A DNA stretch of 6,797 bases from NCBI GenBank assembly GCA_021816665.1, contig JAKAXI010000102.1, positions 1 through 6,797 on the forward strand, in the 5' to 3' direction. Origin of the DNA: Bacillota bacterium. GTDB lineage: Bacteria > Bacillota > Bacilli > Alicyclobacillales > Alicyclobacillaceae. Of this stretch, positions 1 to 5,779 are shown piece after piece. The notes under the pieces were generated by a model. The model worked only from the letters and a program-made list of their open reading frames with translations, did no database searches and was not told where the DNA came from. Numbering within the stretch: position 1 is the stretch's first letter; each line of letters starts with the position of its first letter. The translations under genes were made by a program, and so were the position numbers.

Positions 1-1584
1 ATGCAGCGCAAACAACATCGCGCTACCGAGAAACAGTGTCCCGGAAAGAAATGCCAGAGACGCCCGATTGACTAAGCGATGTAACGTACGTGCTGTGGTT
101 TCCGCAAGTTTGCCTTCCACGCCAACCTGTAGATTGTTCCATGCGATTAATTCCAAAATCTTGTTCAGCCGCCGTGGCGCAGTGGTGAGAAGTTTCGCTG
201 ATTCTGCAAGGAGGCTTGCATTTGCACGGTAATTGAATCTTCTCGACAGCCAACTGCGAACGATTTTAACGTCGTATATCTCCACCAGGTCATGGTAAGA
301 GATCTCCGGACACAGCCACCGGGCGGTGCCCTCCGCCGCTGAAAAACCCTTTGCCCACAGCGCCAGTCCCCCTGGTACGCGGCAGTGGTTTTTTACCGCA
401 ATCTGAATCGTTGTGAGTGTCAGGTTACCCCAGTTGTACTGACTCGCCTGAGAACTGTCGACGTAATGAATCAACGTCGACCGCAGGTCGTCCTTGAGTT
501 TGACAGTGTTCGTGTACTTAGTTGGCTGGTACAGGTCGAGAAACACCTCCGCAGCGTCCTCACCCTGGTTGACGCGCACATGCATGAGCATGCGGAAGAT
601 CGCTTCTGTGTGCACAGCGTCCATCCGCCCGGTCATTCCCCAGTCGAGGACGACGCACTCCTTCGTGCGGCGGTCCACCATGATGTTAGCTCCGTGCGGA
701 TCGGCGTGATAAAAGCCGTCGAGGAACGTCTTGACGTAGTAATGAGCTAAATCTGTCATTCGTTCCAGGCGCTCTTCAAATGTAAAGAAGTCGACAGGAA
801 ATTCCTTCAAATTCCACCCATCTACGTATTCCATAATCAGGACGTGGTCCGTTGCCTCATACACCTGTGGTACGCGTAGTGTCCCGAACTCCTCTGCAAT
901 CTTCTGGTGCTGGCGCATGACTTGAGCTTCCGTCTCCATGTCCAACTCACTCATGGAGCTGCTAAAGTAGTCGTCGACGAGTGCGCCGAGATCCAGTGAC
1001 GCCTGCATTTCTGGGGGCAGCCAGCGCTGAATCCGCTTTACGAGTCTACGCAGGTTGGCGATGTCTGCCTGAAAAACTTTGTCCACGAGCGGGCGCACGA
1101 TCTTGACGGCACACAGTCGCCCGTCTGCCAGTTCAGCCTGATACACCTGCGCTAGAGAAGCCGAACCGATGGGGGTCGGATGAATCCAGTTGAAGGTGGA
1201 CATACCGTTTGGCAGCTCGTCTTCAAGGTACACCGACATATACACAAATGGCAGGGGCGGGATCTCATTCAACAACTGATCAAGTTCTGCCGTCAGGGCG
1301 TCCGGCAGTAGTTCTTGCCGAGTCATTAGCACTTGGCCGAGCTTGATGAACGTGGGTCCGAGTTCCTCAAAGGCAGCGCGCAGACGCTTACCGAGCTGCC
1401 GCTCTCGCTGCTCCTCGTCTTTGCTCTTGTGCGTAAGCAAGTGACCGACGCCGTGTTTAGTCATCACCTGCACAGTGCTACGAAATCGCTTTCCTCGGGT
1501 GATGCTAGCCCGAAGCTTCGTCAATTCTCGACGTGCTTCCGCTAAGTCGGCGTCCGGTCTGCCTACTGGCAGCGCAGAAGACAT
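1..1584 (-). CDS. AarF/UbiB (ABC1) family atypical protein kinase, C-terminus cut by window edge
   Basis: A reading frame of 528 codons opens at ATG 1582-1584 and has no stop before the left edge. The start follows a strong Shine-Dalgarno, AAAGGGGTG, six bases upstream. The family motifs occur in order. The N-terminal KxGQ motif that marks ABC1 kinases is at residues 81-84 within LGPTFIKLGQ. The alanine-rich loop equivalent (SASLAQVY) is at 141-148 and the nucleotide-binding lysine is K161 in AVKIVRP. ELD is at 213-215, the catalytic loop HADPHGAN at 293-300, and the metal-binding LDWG at 313-316. The last visible residues (about 508-528) are hydrophobic and look like the start of the usual C-terminal membrane anchor, so only a few dozen residues are probably missing. 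Family members are membrane-associated ATP-binding proteins linked to quinone or isoprenoid lipid biology; the substrate here is unknown. Two loop positions differ from common forms: HADPHGAN for HADPHPGN, and DWG for DFG. The key lysine, aspartates and asparagine are all present, so an active fold is expected. Confidence 0.93.
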   Translation of the reverse strand, partial: MSSALPVGRPDADLAEARRELTKLRASITRGKRFRSTVQVMTKHGVGHLLTHKSKDEEQRERQLGKRLRAAFEELGPTFIKLGQVLMTRQELLPDALTAELDQLLNEIPPLPFVYMSVYLEDELPNGMSTFNWIHPTPIGSASLAQVYQAELADGRLCAVKIVRPLVDKVFQADIANLRRLVKRIQRWLPPEMQASLDLGALVDDYFSSSMSELDMETEAQVMRQHQKIAEEFGTLRVPQVYEATDHVLIMEYVDGWNLKEFPVDFFTFEERLERMTDLAHYYVKTFLDGFYHADPHGANIMVDRRTKECVVLDWGMTGRMDAVHTEAIFRMLMHVRVNQGEDAAEVFLDLYQPTKYTNTVKLKDDLRSTLIHYVDSSQASQYNWGNLTLTTIQIAVKNHCRVPGGLALWAKGFSAAEGTARWLCPEISYHDLVEIYDVKIVRSWLSRRFNYRANASLLAESAKLLTTAPRRLNKILELIAWNNLQVGVEGKLAETTARTLHRLVNRASLAFLSGTLFLGSAMLFALH

Positions 1585-1611
1585 GTGATACACCCCTTTC
1601 TTCTGACTGCT

Positions 1612-1628
1612 ATGAACTATTTGTTCAT
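1612..1628. promoter_or_regulatory. 17-bp palindrome in the leader of the AarF-family gene
   Basis: ATGAAC and GTTCAT form perfect 6-bp arms around a 5-base spacer (TATTT). The site ends 28 bases before the kinase start codon. It is the right size for a dimeric repressor operator, and less likely an RNA element because the stem is short. It resembles the Bacillus LexA box (CGAAC-N4-GTTCG) but has a 5-base spacer and T/A outer bases, so I do not call it an SOS box. The regulator is unknown. Confidence 0.4.
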
Positions 1629-1690
1629 TCTGTCTTCATACACTTTCGCACGGTTCCCCATCTTTGTTAGGGTGACCTGATGTATATCTG

Positions 1691-1711
1691 CAGTATGGCT
1701 CGGTCATACTG
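1691..1711. promoter_or_regulatory. 21-bp palindrome between the AarF-family gene and tRNA-fMet
   Basis: CAGTATG and CATACTG are perfect 7-bp arms separated by 7 bases. The site lies 107 bases upstream of the kinase start and 42 bases upstream of the tRNA. On the minus strand a TTGGAC (1711-1716) touches one arm and a TATACA (1681-1686) lies past the other, but their spacing is too long for a standard promoter. It is a candidate operator. I could not assign a clean sigma-A promoter to either divergent gene. Confidence 0.4.
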
Positions 1712-1752
1712 TCCAAAGTCGGGCCGGAAGGTCCCACTTTACACCAGAATGA

Positions 1753-1828
1753 CGCGGGGTGGAGCAGTTGGCAGCTCGTCGGGCTCATAACCCGAAGGCC
1801 GCAGGTTCAAGTCCTGCCCCCGCAACCA
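1753..1828 (+). tRNA. Initiator tRNA-fMet (anticodon CAT), CCA encoded
   Basis: The acceptor stem pairs CGCGGGG (1753-1759) with CCCCGCA (1818-1824). The first base pair is a C-A mismatch, the bacterial hallmark of initiator tRNA that allows formylation and excludes EF-Tu. The anticodon stem TCGGG/CCCGA (1779-1783/1791-1795) has the three consecutive G-C pairs needed for P-site binding. The loop CTCATAA carries anticodon CAT at 1786-1788. The T arm includes GGTTCAAGTCC. The discriminator A is at 1825 and CCA at 1826-1828. It is a single tRNA gene and not part of a cluster. It delivers formylmethionine to the start codon. Confidence 0.97.
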
Positions 1829-1832
1829 AGTC

Positions 1833-1885
1833 AAACAGGGGCCGTCCCCTCTGGCGTGATCCGCCTCTTGGGACAGCCCCTGTTT
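1833..1885. terminator. Long hairpin between convergent tRNA-fMet and carboxypeptidase genes, probable bidirectional terminator
   Basis: The 16-base arms 1833-1848 and 1870-1885 are complementary except at one position (a C facing an A). The 21-base loop contains a further small GGCG/CGCC pairing. The hairpin starts 5 bases after the tRNA CCA and lies 19 bases beyond the carboxypeptidase stop. The arms end in AAA/TTT, so each strand finishes with a short run of T, though the T tracts are broken. Position and symmetry favour a shared terminator; processing of the tRNA 3' end nearby is also possible. Confidence 0.65.
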
Positions 1886-1903
1886 CATTTGCAGTCACAA
1901 AAT

Positions 1904-3124
1904 CTAGCGTGCAGCGAACAGACCCCGCTCTAGTCTCCAATTCACAGGTGGTCGATTGATCGTGCCTCTCGCCATGACCGGTACTCGCTCGGTCTCTTCA
2001 CCCGCCTGCACGACCAGGGTTCCAATGTCTTGACCGGAATTGACCGTCCGCATCGGGAACGCGGGTTCGAATCGAACCCGGTAGCTGAGTCCAGGCCAAC
2101 CAACGAGCGACACACTGTGCCCAATCACACCCTCTGCGCTTTGCCCCCATGGCACTGATAAACTTGCCACCGTCGTCCCTGCGGACAGCGGCTTGAATGT
2201 TTTCAGTACTTTGTCGCCCGCTTGAGCCAAAGATTCGCCAGTCGCTAATGCCACCATGAGTTCGTTGTTAATCGGAGTATTCGGCTGCTGGCCGAGGACA
2301 GCTCCAATTACTAGGACATGTCGGCCACCTATGTTGGGACGCGTTGCAAACACGAAACAGCCACCGGCTTGGTCAGTAGTGCCTGTCTTGATCCCGACGA
2401 TTCCATCGTGGCCCAGTGCATAATCGACATTGTACTGGATTCCGGCGACCGGCAAAGTCACCTCTTTTCGAGCGACAATGTCGGCAAACGTCGGATTGGT
2501 CATGTCTTGTTCAGCAATCTTGATCTGGTCTGCCGCCGTGCTGACTGTGGCCGGATTCACCCCGCTCGCATCCACATACCTCGTGTTGACCATAGCGAAA
2601 CGTTTCGCAGTCGCATTCATCTTTGCGACAAAGGCGGTTTCACTGCCCGCATCAAAACGCGCCAGAATGTTCGCCGCGTTGTTGGCGGACGGTAACAGCA
2701 ACGCTTCGAGCAGTTGCCGTTCCGAAAGTTTTTCGCCCGTTGCGACGCGCAGACAAGACTGTCCCGTTTCCACGTCGTGCTGATATTCAGCGACGTCAGC
2801 TGCCGTCATCGTCACTGTCGGGCCGTCCTGGCCCTGAGACAGGGGATAATCATGTAACACCAGGTAGGCCGTCATTAACTTAGCGACGCTCGCGATCGGA
2901 ACCGGTTTCTCTGGGCCTTGTTGACCCATCCACCCAACCCCAGGAACCGCCAGTGCGGCCTGACCTTCCTTGGGCCAAGGGATGGTTGGTTCGTGCCCTG
3001 AAACATGCAACTGTGCAGGCACCCGCAGCGAGCTGTGAATCGGCGGCACTTTCCGAGCCCACTGAACAGCAACAACGGCAAACATCAAAGTGACAATCCC
3101 CACAGCAACGGTTCTTCTGCGCAC
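1904..3124 (-). CDS. D-alanyl-D-alanine carboxypeptidase (peptidase S11, low-molecular-weight PBP)
   Basis: This 406-residue protein removes the terminal D-alanine from peptidoglycan pentapeptides outside the membrane, which limits cross-linking. All three penicillin-binding motifs are visible: S79-V-A-K82 (nucleophile), S146-A-N148 and K246-T-G-T249. The N-terminus is MRRR followed by a hydrophobic stretch at about 5-20, an export signal or uncleaved anchor; no lipobox is seen. The tail after about residue 308 is rich in beta-type sequence and resembles the PBP5 C-terminal domain. No obvious amphipathic anchor helix follows it. The start is chosen as GTG 3122-3124 because AGGAGG (3131-3136) sits six bases upstream. 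Upstream in-frame ATGs at 3145, 3190 and 3214 have no comparable ribosome site and would prepend up to 30 residues before the signal. The gene is divergent from the anti-sigma-like gene and convergent with tRNA-fMet. Sporulation-specific and vegetative family members cannot be told apart here. Confidence 0.92.
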   Translation of the reverse strand: MRRRTVAVGIVTLMFAVVAVQWARKVPPIHSSLRVPAQLHVSGHEPTIPWPKEGQAALAVPGVGWMGQQGPEKPVPIASVAKLMTAYLVLHDYPLSQGQDGPTVTMTAADVAEYQHDVETGQSCLRVATGEKLSERQLLEALLLPSANNAANILARFDAGSETAFVAKMNATAKRFAMVNTRYVDASGVNPATVSTAADQIKIAEQDMTNPTFADIVARKEVTLPVAGIQYNVDYALGHDGIVGIKTGTTDQAGGCFVFATRPNIGGRHVLVIGAVLGQQPNTPINNELMVALATGESLAQAGDKVLKTFKPLSAGTTVASLSVPWGQSAEGVIGHSVSLVGWPGLSYRVRFEPAFPMRTVNSGQDIGTLVVQAGEETERVPVMARGTINRPPVNWRLERGLFAAR

Positions 3125-3130
3125 AAGTAT

Positions 3131-3136
3131 CCTCCT
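3131..3136 (-). promoter_or_regulatory. Ribosome binding site deciding the carboxypeptidase start
   Basis: On the minus strand AGGAGG is followed by ATACTT and then GTG. The match is perfect with 6-base spacing. It lies inside the longer ATG-initiated frame, so it argues that the extra upstream residues are not part of the protein. Confidence 0.8.
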
Positions 3137-3164
3137 GTACGTCATATTGACATAGATTTTTCTT

Positions 3165-3193
3165 CGAATGGCTATGGGGTTCCCACGCATTCG
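3165..3193. repeat. Inverted repeat in the divergent promoter region
   Basis: CGAATG (3165-3170) and CATTCG (3188-3193) enclose an inner TGGG/CCCA pair (3175-3178/3182-3185). The two symmetry centres differ by one base. The right arm ends 3 bases before the TATAAT at 3197-3202, so the repeat covers the -35 area of the rightward gene. It could be an operator or a leader hairpin of the leftward carboxypeptidase mRNA. Confidence 0.35.
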
Positions 3194-3202
3194 GGTTATA
3201 AT
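3174..3202 (+). promoter_or_regulatory. Probable promoter of the anti-sigma-like gene
   Basis: A perfect -10 TATAAT lies at 3197-3202, 35 bases before the start codon. The expected -35 position (3174-3179, ATGGGG) matches poorly, so activation or another factor may be needed. A perfect TTGACA at 3147-3152 is too far upstream to pair with this -10. The core TTATAA is self-complementary, so the same bases could serve leftward transcription of the carboxypeptidase. Confidence 0.4.
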
Positions 3203-3237
3203 GGACGGGAACACATGTAAGCGATGGTGGTGACACG

Positions 3238-3696
3238 ATGACGACGCGCGTCTGCGCCCACTGCTTGTCCTATGTTCTCGGTGAGTTGCCGGACTTGGAC
3301 AAGAAGCGGTTCGAACGACACCTCAAGCACTGCGAACCGTGTCAGAAAGAGGTCAAGGAACTTCATGCATTACATCAGCAGGCTGTAGCAGACTTCAGCA
3401 AACCCACGGAGCGACGGAACCGTGCTACCTTGTGGGTTAGATCGTCCGCGCGCGTCAAAGCTATGGGACGTGTTTCACTCGCCGCGCTCGTCACTGTCGC
3501 TGCGATGGCCTCCTTTACTGTGCTCACGCCCGTCAATCGTGGCAGTGACATCATTGTCGATATCAAACACACTCCGACCCACCTGAAGGAAGTTGTCGAT
3601 CCCCTGAAGGTCGGACTCACCCGAGCTCAAATCGTTGCGGTCAGTGATATCCATAACATTGAGCGTCGACTTAAAAGGTCTCCACGCCGCGTCTAG
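3238..3696 (+). CDS. Zinc-finger anti-sigma-factor-like membrane protein
   Basis: This 152-residue protein begins with C6-A-H-C9 and then H28-x3-C32-x2-C35, the HxxxCxxC signature of zinc-binding anti-sigma (ZAS, zf-HC2) domains. A linker follows, then one membrane span at about residues 79-96, then an outside tail of about 55 residues with many charged residues and no recognised domain. This is the layout of membrane anti-sigma factors that hold an ECF sigma factor at the cytoplasmic face. No sigma gene lies on either side, which is unusual because the pair is normally co-transcribed. The start ATG 3238 is preceded by GGTGGTGA at 3226-3233. The 3' end overlaps the convergent flavoprotein gene by 26 bp. 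It could instead be a zinc-finger membrane protein that no longer binds a sigma factor. The domain call is firm; the role is inferred. Confidence 0.8.
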   Translation: MTTRVCAHCLSYVLGELPDLDKKRFERHLKHCEPCQKEVKELHALHQQAVADFSKPTERRNRATLWVRSSARVKAMGRVSLAALVTVAAMASFTVLTPVNRGSDIIVDIKHTPTHLKEVVDPLKVGLTRAQIVAVSDIHNIERRLKRSPRRV

Positions 3697-4957
3697 CGTG
3701 CGAAGCATAGGCTGCCGCGTGGACGCCGGCGGCGTGACCGGTAGAAAATGCAACTGTGATATTGTATCCCCCGGTGTGAGCATGAACATCCATCACTTCT
3801 CCTGAAAAATACAGACCCTTCTTGCACTTGGATGCCATGGATTTAGGGTCAATTTCCCGAATTGACACGCCGCCACCTGTGACTGTCGCCTGCCGCAATG
3901 GCAATGTTCCAGTGATTGAAACAGGAAACGCAGTGAGCAGTTCCACCAACCGCCGGATTGCCGCCTGCGGTAGGTTTGCAAGCTGCCTGTCGGCAGTCAC
4001 CTCAGCCTCTTTGCACACAACGGCCGCGATGCGCTCTGGCACCCACTGAGACAACAGGGTCACAATCATCTTGCGCGCATCCGTCTTGCGCGCGCGCTGA
4101 AGTTGCTGCTCAATTTCTTGCTCCGATTGAGGCAAAACGGCAATCTGCACAGTTAACTTGGTATGCGGGTCCTTGCGCAGAGCCGTAGATACATAGTGAC
4201 TACAGCGCAACGCGGCAGGCCCACTAAGCCCAAAGTGAGTGAACAGCATGTCTCCCGATTCCGTGCTTAACTTCTTGTTACCCTGTTTCACCGTCAACTG
4301 CGTATCCCGCAACGAAATGCCCTGCAAGGCACGACTTTTGACCCACCAACTGTCGCTGGTGAGGGGCACTTCAGTTGGATACGGCTCGACAACCGTGTGC
4401 CCTGCGGCTCTTGCCCAAGCATACGCGTCACCGGTGCTGCCGGTGTGCGGAGCGCTGCATCCGCCGGCAGCCACAATGACAGCGCGGGTGCGCAACGTTT
4501 GTCCGTCTCGAAGTTGCACGCCGTTGACTTCACCTTCGCCGAACAACAACTGGCGGACCGGGGCTTCTGTCCACACCGTTGTGCCCACATCGTACACGTG
4601 CTGCACGAGTGTATGAACCACGGTAGCCGCTTTGTCACTGACAGGAAACACCCGACCGCGGTCCTCTTCCTTTAGAGCAATCCCTTGATTTTCAAAAAAG
4701 GCGACGATGTCCGTATTGGCGAACTGGGTGAGCGCCGAATGCAGAAAACGCCCGTTTCCTGGTATGTTCTGCATTAACTCAGGTAATGGTTTGGCATTCG
4801 TGACATTGCACCGTCCGCCACCGGAGATGCCCAACTTACGGCCAAGCTTGTCTCCCTTTTCGAGCAACAGGGTGTTTGCGCCCGCTTCACTAGCGGCGCT
4901 AGCGGCCATGAGGCCACTGGGCCCGCCGCCGATCACAATGACATCGAAAATATCCAC
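3671..4957 (-). CDS. HI0933/YtfP-family NAD(P)/FAD-dependent oxidoreductase
   Basis: A 428-residue cytoplasmic flavoprotein. The N-terminal dinucleotide-binding motif is VIGGGPSGLMAA (residues 8-19), with the strand-ending acidic residue in LLEKG at 31-35. The family signature GRKLGISGGGRCNVTN is at about 39-54. The second FAD-contact region, GEVMDVHAHTGGYN, is at about 386-399 and is followed by the usual FSTGHAAG. Length and motif order match the BaiN/HI0933 family, called YtfP in Bacillus. Its physiological substrate is not settled, though some members are proposed to reduce bile-acid or other unsaturated substrates. The start is GTG 4955-4957, because TAA lies six codons upstream in frame and no ATG occurs before residue 17. 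The ribosome site (GGAAG, 9 bases away) is weak. The gene has its own promoter and overlaps the anti-sigma-like gene tail to tail. Confidence 0.92.
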   Translation of the reverse strand: MDIFDVIVIGGGPSGLMAASAASEAGANTLLLEKGDKLGRKLGISGGGRCNVTNAKPLPELMQNIPGNGRFLHSALTQFANTDIVAFFENQGIALKEEDRGRVFPVSDKAATVVHTLVQHVYDVGTTVWTEAPVRQLLFGEGEVNGVQLRDGQTLRTRAVIVAAGGCSAPHTGSTGDAYAWARAAGHTVVEPYPTEVPLTSDSWWVKSRALQGISLRDTQLTVKQGNKKLSTESGDMLFTHFGLSGPAALRCSHYVSTALRKDPHTKLTVQIAVLPQSEQEIEQQLQRARKTDARKMIVTLLSQWVPERIAAVVCKEAEVTADRQLANLPQAAIRRLVELLTAFPVSITGTLPLRQATVTGGGVSIREIDPKSMASKCKKGLYFSGEVMDVHAHTGGYNITVAFSTGHAAGVHAAAYASHARRGVETF

Positions 4958-4990
4958 AGTCTCACGCTTCCGTTAATAGTCCTGACGACT

Positions 4991-5019
4991 AGTGTAGAGA
5001 AGCCGCTGCGGCCATGCAA
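4991..5019 (-). promoter_or_regulatory. Sigma-A-type promoter for the HI0933-family gene
   Basis: On the minus strand TTGCAT (5014-5019) is separated by 17 bases from TACACT (4991-4996). Each element departs from consensus at two positions or fewer. Initiation about 7 bases downstream would give a leader of about 27 bases before the GTG start. It is the only well-spaced pair I found in this intergenic stretch. Confidence 0.55.
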
Positions 5020-5060
5020 CCGATCCTCTGTCAGCGTCAGGATTCACTCCCCAAGCTCAG

Positions 5061-5091
5061 AAAAACAGGGTGCCCCAGTTGGGACACCCTG
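5061..5091 (-). terminator. Rho-independent terminator of the YjcZ-like gene
   Basis: On the minus strand the stem CAGGGTG-x-CCC/GGG-x-CACCCTG with loop AACT is followed directly by TTTTT. The stem has one internal mismatch. It lies 42 bases past the stop of the 36-residue gene and ends that transcript before the flavoprotein promoter. Confidence 0.88.
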
Positions 5092-5133
5092 ATACCTTGA
5101 CGCATTGTGCGTCACACGTATGACCTGTGCGGT

Positions 5134-5244
5134 TTAGTAACCCGCACCTGCACCCATGCCAGATGGCACGAACAGGAAGAACAGCACGAAGATGATCAGG
5201 AACACGACCGCCCACTGTGTGTAACCACCAAACACTCCATACAT
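5134..5244 (-). CDS. YjcZ-like tiny membrane protein (36 residues)
   Basis: This very short gene starts at ATG 5242-5244 after AAAAGGAGTGAG, an excellent ribosome site with about 7-base spacing, and ends at TAA 5134-5136. The protein opens MYGVFGGY, continues with one membrane span at about residues 11-26 (WAVVFLIIFVLFFLFV), and ends PSGMGAGAGY. The glycine/tyrosine N-terminus followed by a single aliphatic span is the pattern of the YjcZ family, small proteins of Bacilli that are often annotated as sporulation-related and whose function is unknown. The glycine/alanine C-terminal tail is longer than in many members. The gene stands alone, with its own terminator, and is divergent from the gene at 5420. 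The reality of the gene is well supported by its ribosome site and terminator; family membership is by resemblance only. Confidence 0.8.
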   Translation of the reverse strand: MYGVFGGYTQWAVVFLIIFVLFFLFVPSGMGAGAGY

Positions 5245-5349
5245 TCGGCACTCACTCCTTTTGCGAAGGATAGTGCATAGTACGGGGACACTGCCCGGGG
5301 TGTCTAGGTCACCCGCCCGGTGTCGTCGCCCAAATCCCCTGACAGATGG

Positions 5350-5365
5350 ACAGTAGGCTCACTGT
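5350..5365. repeat. Short inverted repeat upstream of the gene at 5420
   Basis: ACAGT (5350-5354) and ACTGT (5361-5365) flank a 6-base spacer. The site is just upstream of the possible promoter at 5361-5386. The arms are short enough for chance; recorded because they share the CAGT/ACTG ends of the 1691-1711 palindrome. Confidence 0.2.
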
Positions 5366-5386
5366 AGAACGACTTTTCATAAAGTA
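5361..5386 (+). promoter_or_regulatory. Possible SigK-type promoter for the gene at 5420
   Basis: CATAAAGTA at 5378-5386 fits the sigma-K -10 pattern CATA-N3-TA. An AC at 5361-5362 lies 15 bases upstream, near the usual -35 distance. No good sigma-A pair is visible. The motif is short, so this is suggestive only; it would mean mother-cell expression late in sporulation. Confidence 0.35.
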
Positions 5387-5419
5387 ACAAGACCATGCTA
5401 CAAGGAGGTTGGTGTCGCA

Positions 5420-5737
5420 GTGGATCCGACGGAGATTGCAAAGTTCGAGACACTTCACGAGCGAACAGCTGCCACTATTGACACGTTGCTCAACCGCGCT
5501 CTGCAAAGTCTCACTGGCGTGGAGCGGACAGTCGTAGGGCAAGCAGCTCAACTGATTTACCCGCGCGTTCAGAGAAAGCTGCACGAAGTGACCGAAACAC
5601 AACTGCGCGACGAACTCGTCTACTTTCAGTCGCTGCTTAATGCCATTCTACAAGACGCGCCGACGCAGGATTCGGTGCGAAAGCGCCACAGGACCCAAGC
5701 GAGGAAGCGGCGTCCACCGGCAGGCAAACGCCGCTGA
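5420..5737 (+). CDS. Hypothetical small helical protein with a basic C-terminal tail
   Basis: I do not recognise this 105-residue protein. The start is GTG 5420-5422, preceded by AAGGAGGT at 5402-5409 with 10 bases between; the spacing is a little long but the match is near perfect. The first 80 or so residues are rich in Glu, Gln, Leu, Ala and Thr with few prolines, and read as two or three amphipathic helices with no signal or membrane span. The last 20 residues, from about RKRHR to the end, are overwhelmingly Arg/Lys with a few Pro, which suggests binding to nucleic acid or another anionic surface. It is divergent from the YjcZ-like gene and convergent with the oxidase operon. A possible sigma-K promoter precedes it. 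A spore-associated or nucleoid-associated role is conceivable but not shown. Confidence 0.7.
   Translation: MDPTEIAKFETLHERTAATIDTLLNRALQSLTGVERTVVGQAAQLIYPRVQRKLHEVTETQLRDELVYFQSLLNAILQDAPTQDSVRKRHRTQARKRRPPAGKRR
5706..5735. repeat. Inverted repeat at the convergent gene ends, weak terminator candidate
   Basis: AGCGGCGT (5706-5713) and ACGCCGCT (5728-5735) are perfect 8-base arms around 14 bases, overlapping the last codons of the gene at 5420. A competing stem pairs CGCCG (5729-5733) with CGGCG (5742-5746). Neither is followed by a T run, so intrinsic termination is doubtful, yet no better terminator lies between this gene and the end of the oxidase operon at 5780. Confidence 0.3.
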
Positions 5738-5779
5738 CGTTCGGCGGTCGCTGAAGACAATCACCTCACCGACGATTTG

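Noticed and set aside
385..750. Plus-strand open frame of 121 codons
   Set aside because: It lies antisense to the kinase domain, which has clear motifs on the minus strand; it shows no ribosome site or recognisable protein.
1612..1628. LexA/SOS box
   Set aside because: The spacer is 5 bases and the outer bases are T/A, unlike CGAAC-N4-GTTCG, and the gene is not an SOS gene.
1753..1885. tRNA-linked integration site of a mobile element
   Set aside because: There is no direct repeat of the tRNA end, no integrase and no foreign-looking cargo; the hairpin is explained as a terminator.
1759..1959. Plus-strand open frame of 66 codons
   Set aside because: It begins inside the initiator tRNA and runs through the hairpin, so it cannot be a real gene.
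2318..2783. Overlapping plus-strand frames of 117-125 codons
   Set aside because: They are antisense to the carboxypeptidase catalytic domain, whose motifs prove the minus-strand frame.
3147..3202. TTGACA and TATAAT read as one promoter
   Set aside because: The two elements are 44 bases apart, far beyond the 16-18 base spacing needed.
5057..5251. Minus-strand frame of 64 codons over the tiny gene
   Set aside because: It reads the YjcZ-like gene in another frame and runs into the terminator; the 36-codon frame has the better ribosome site and a coherent membrane protein.
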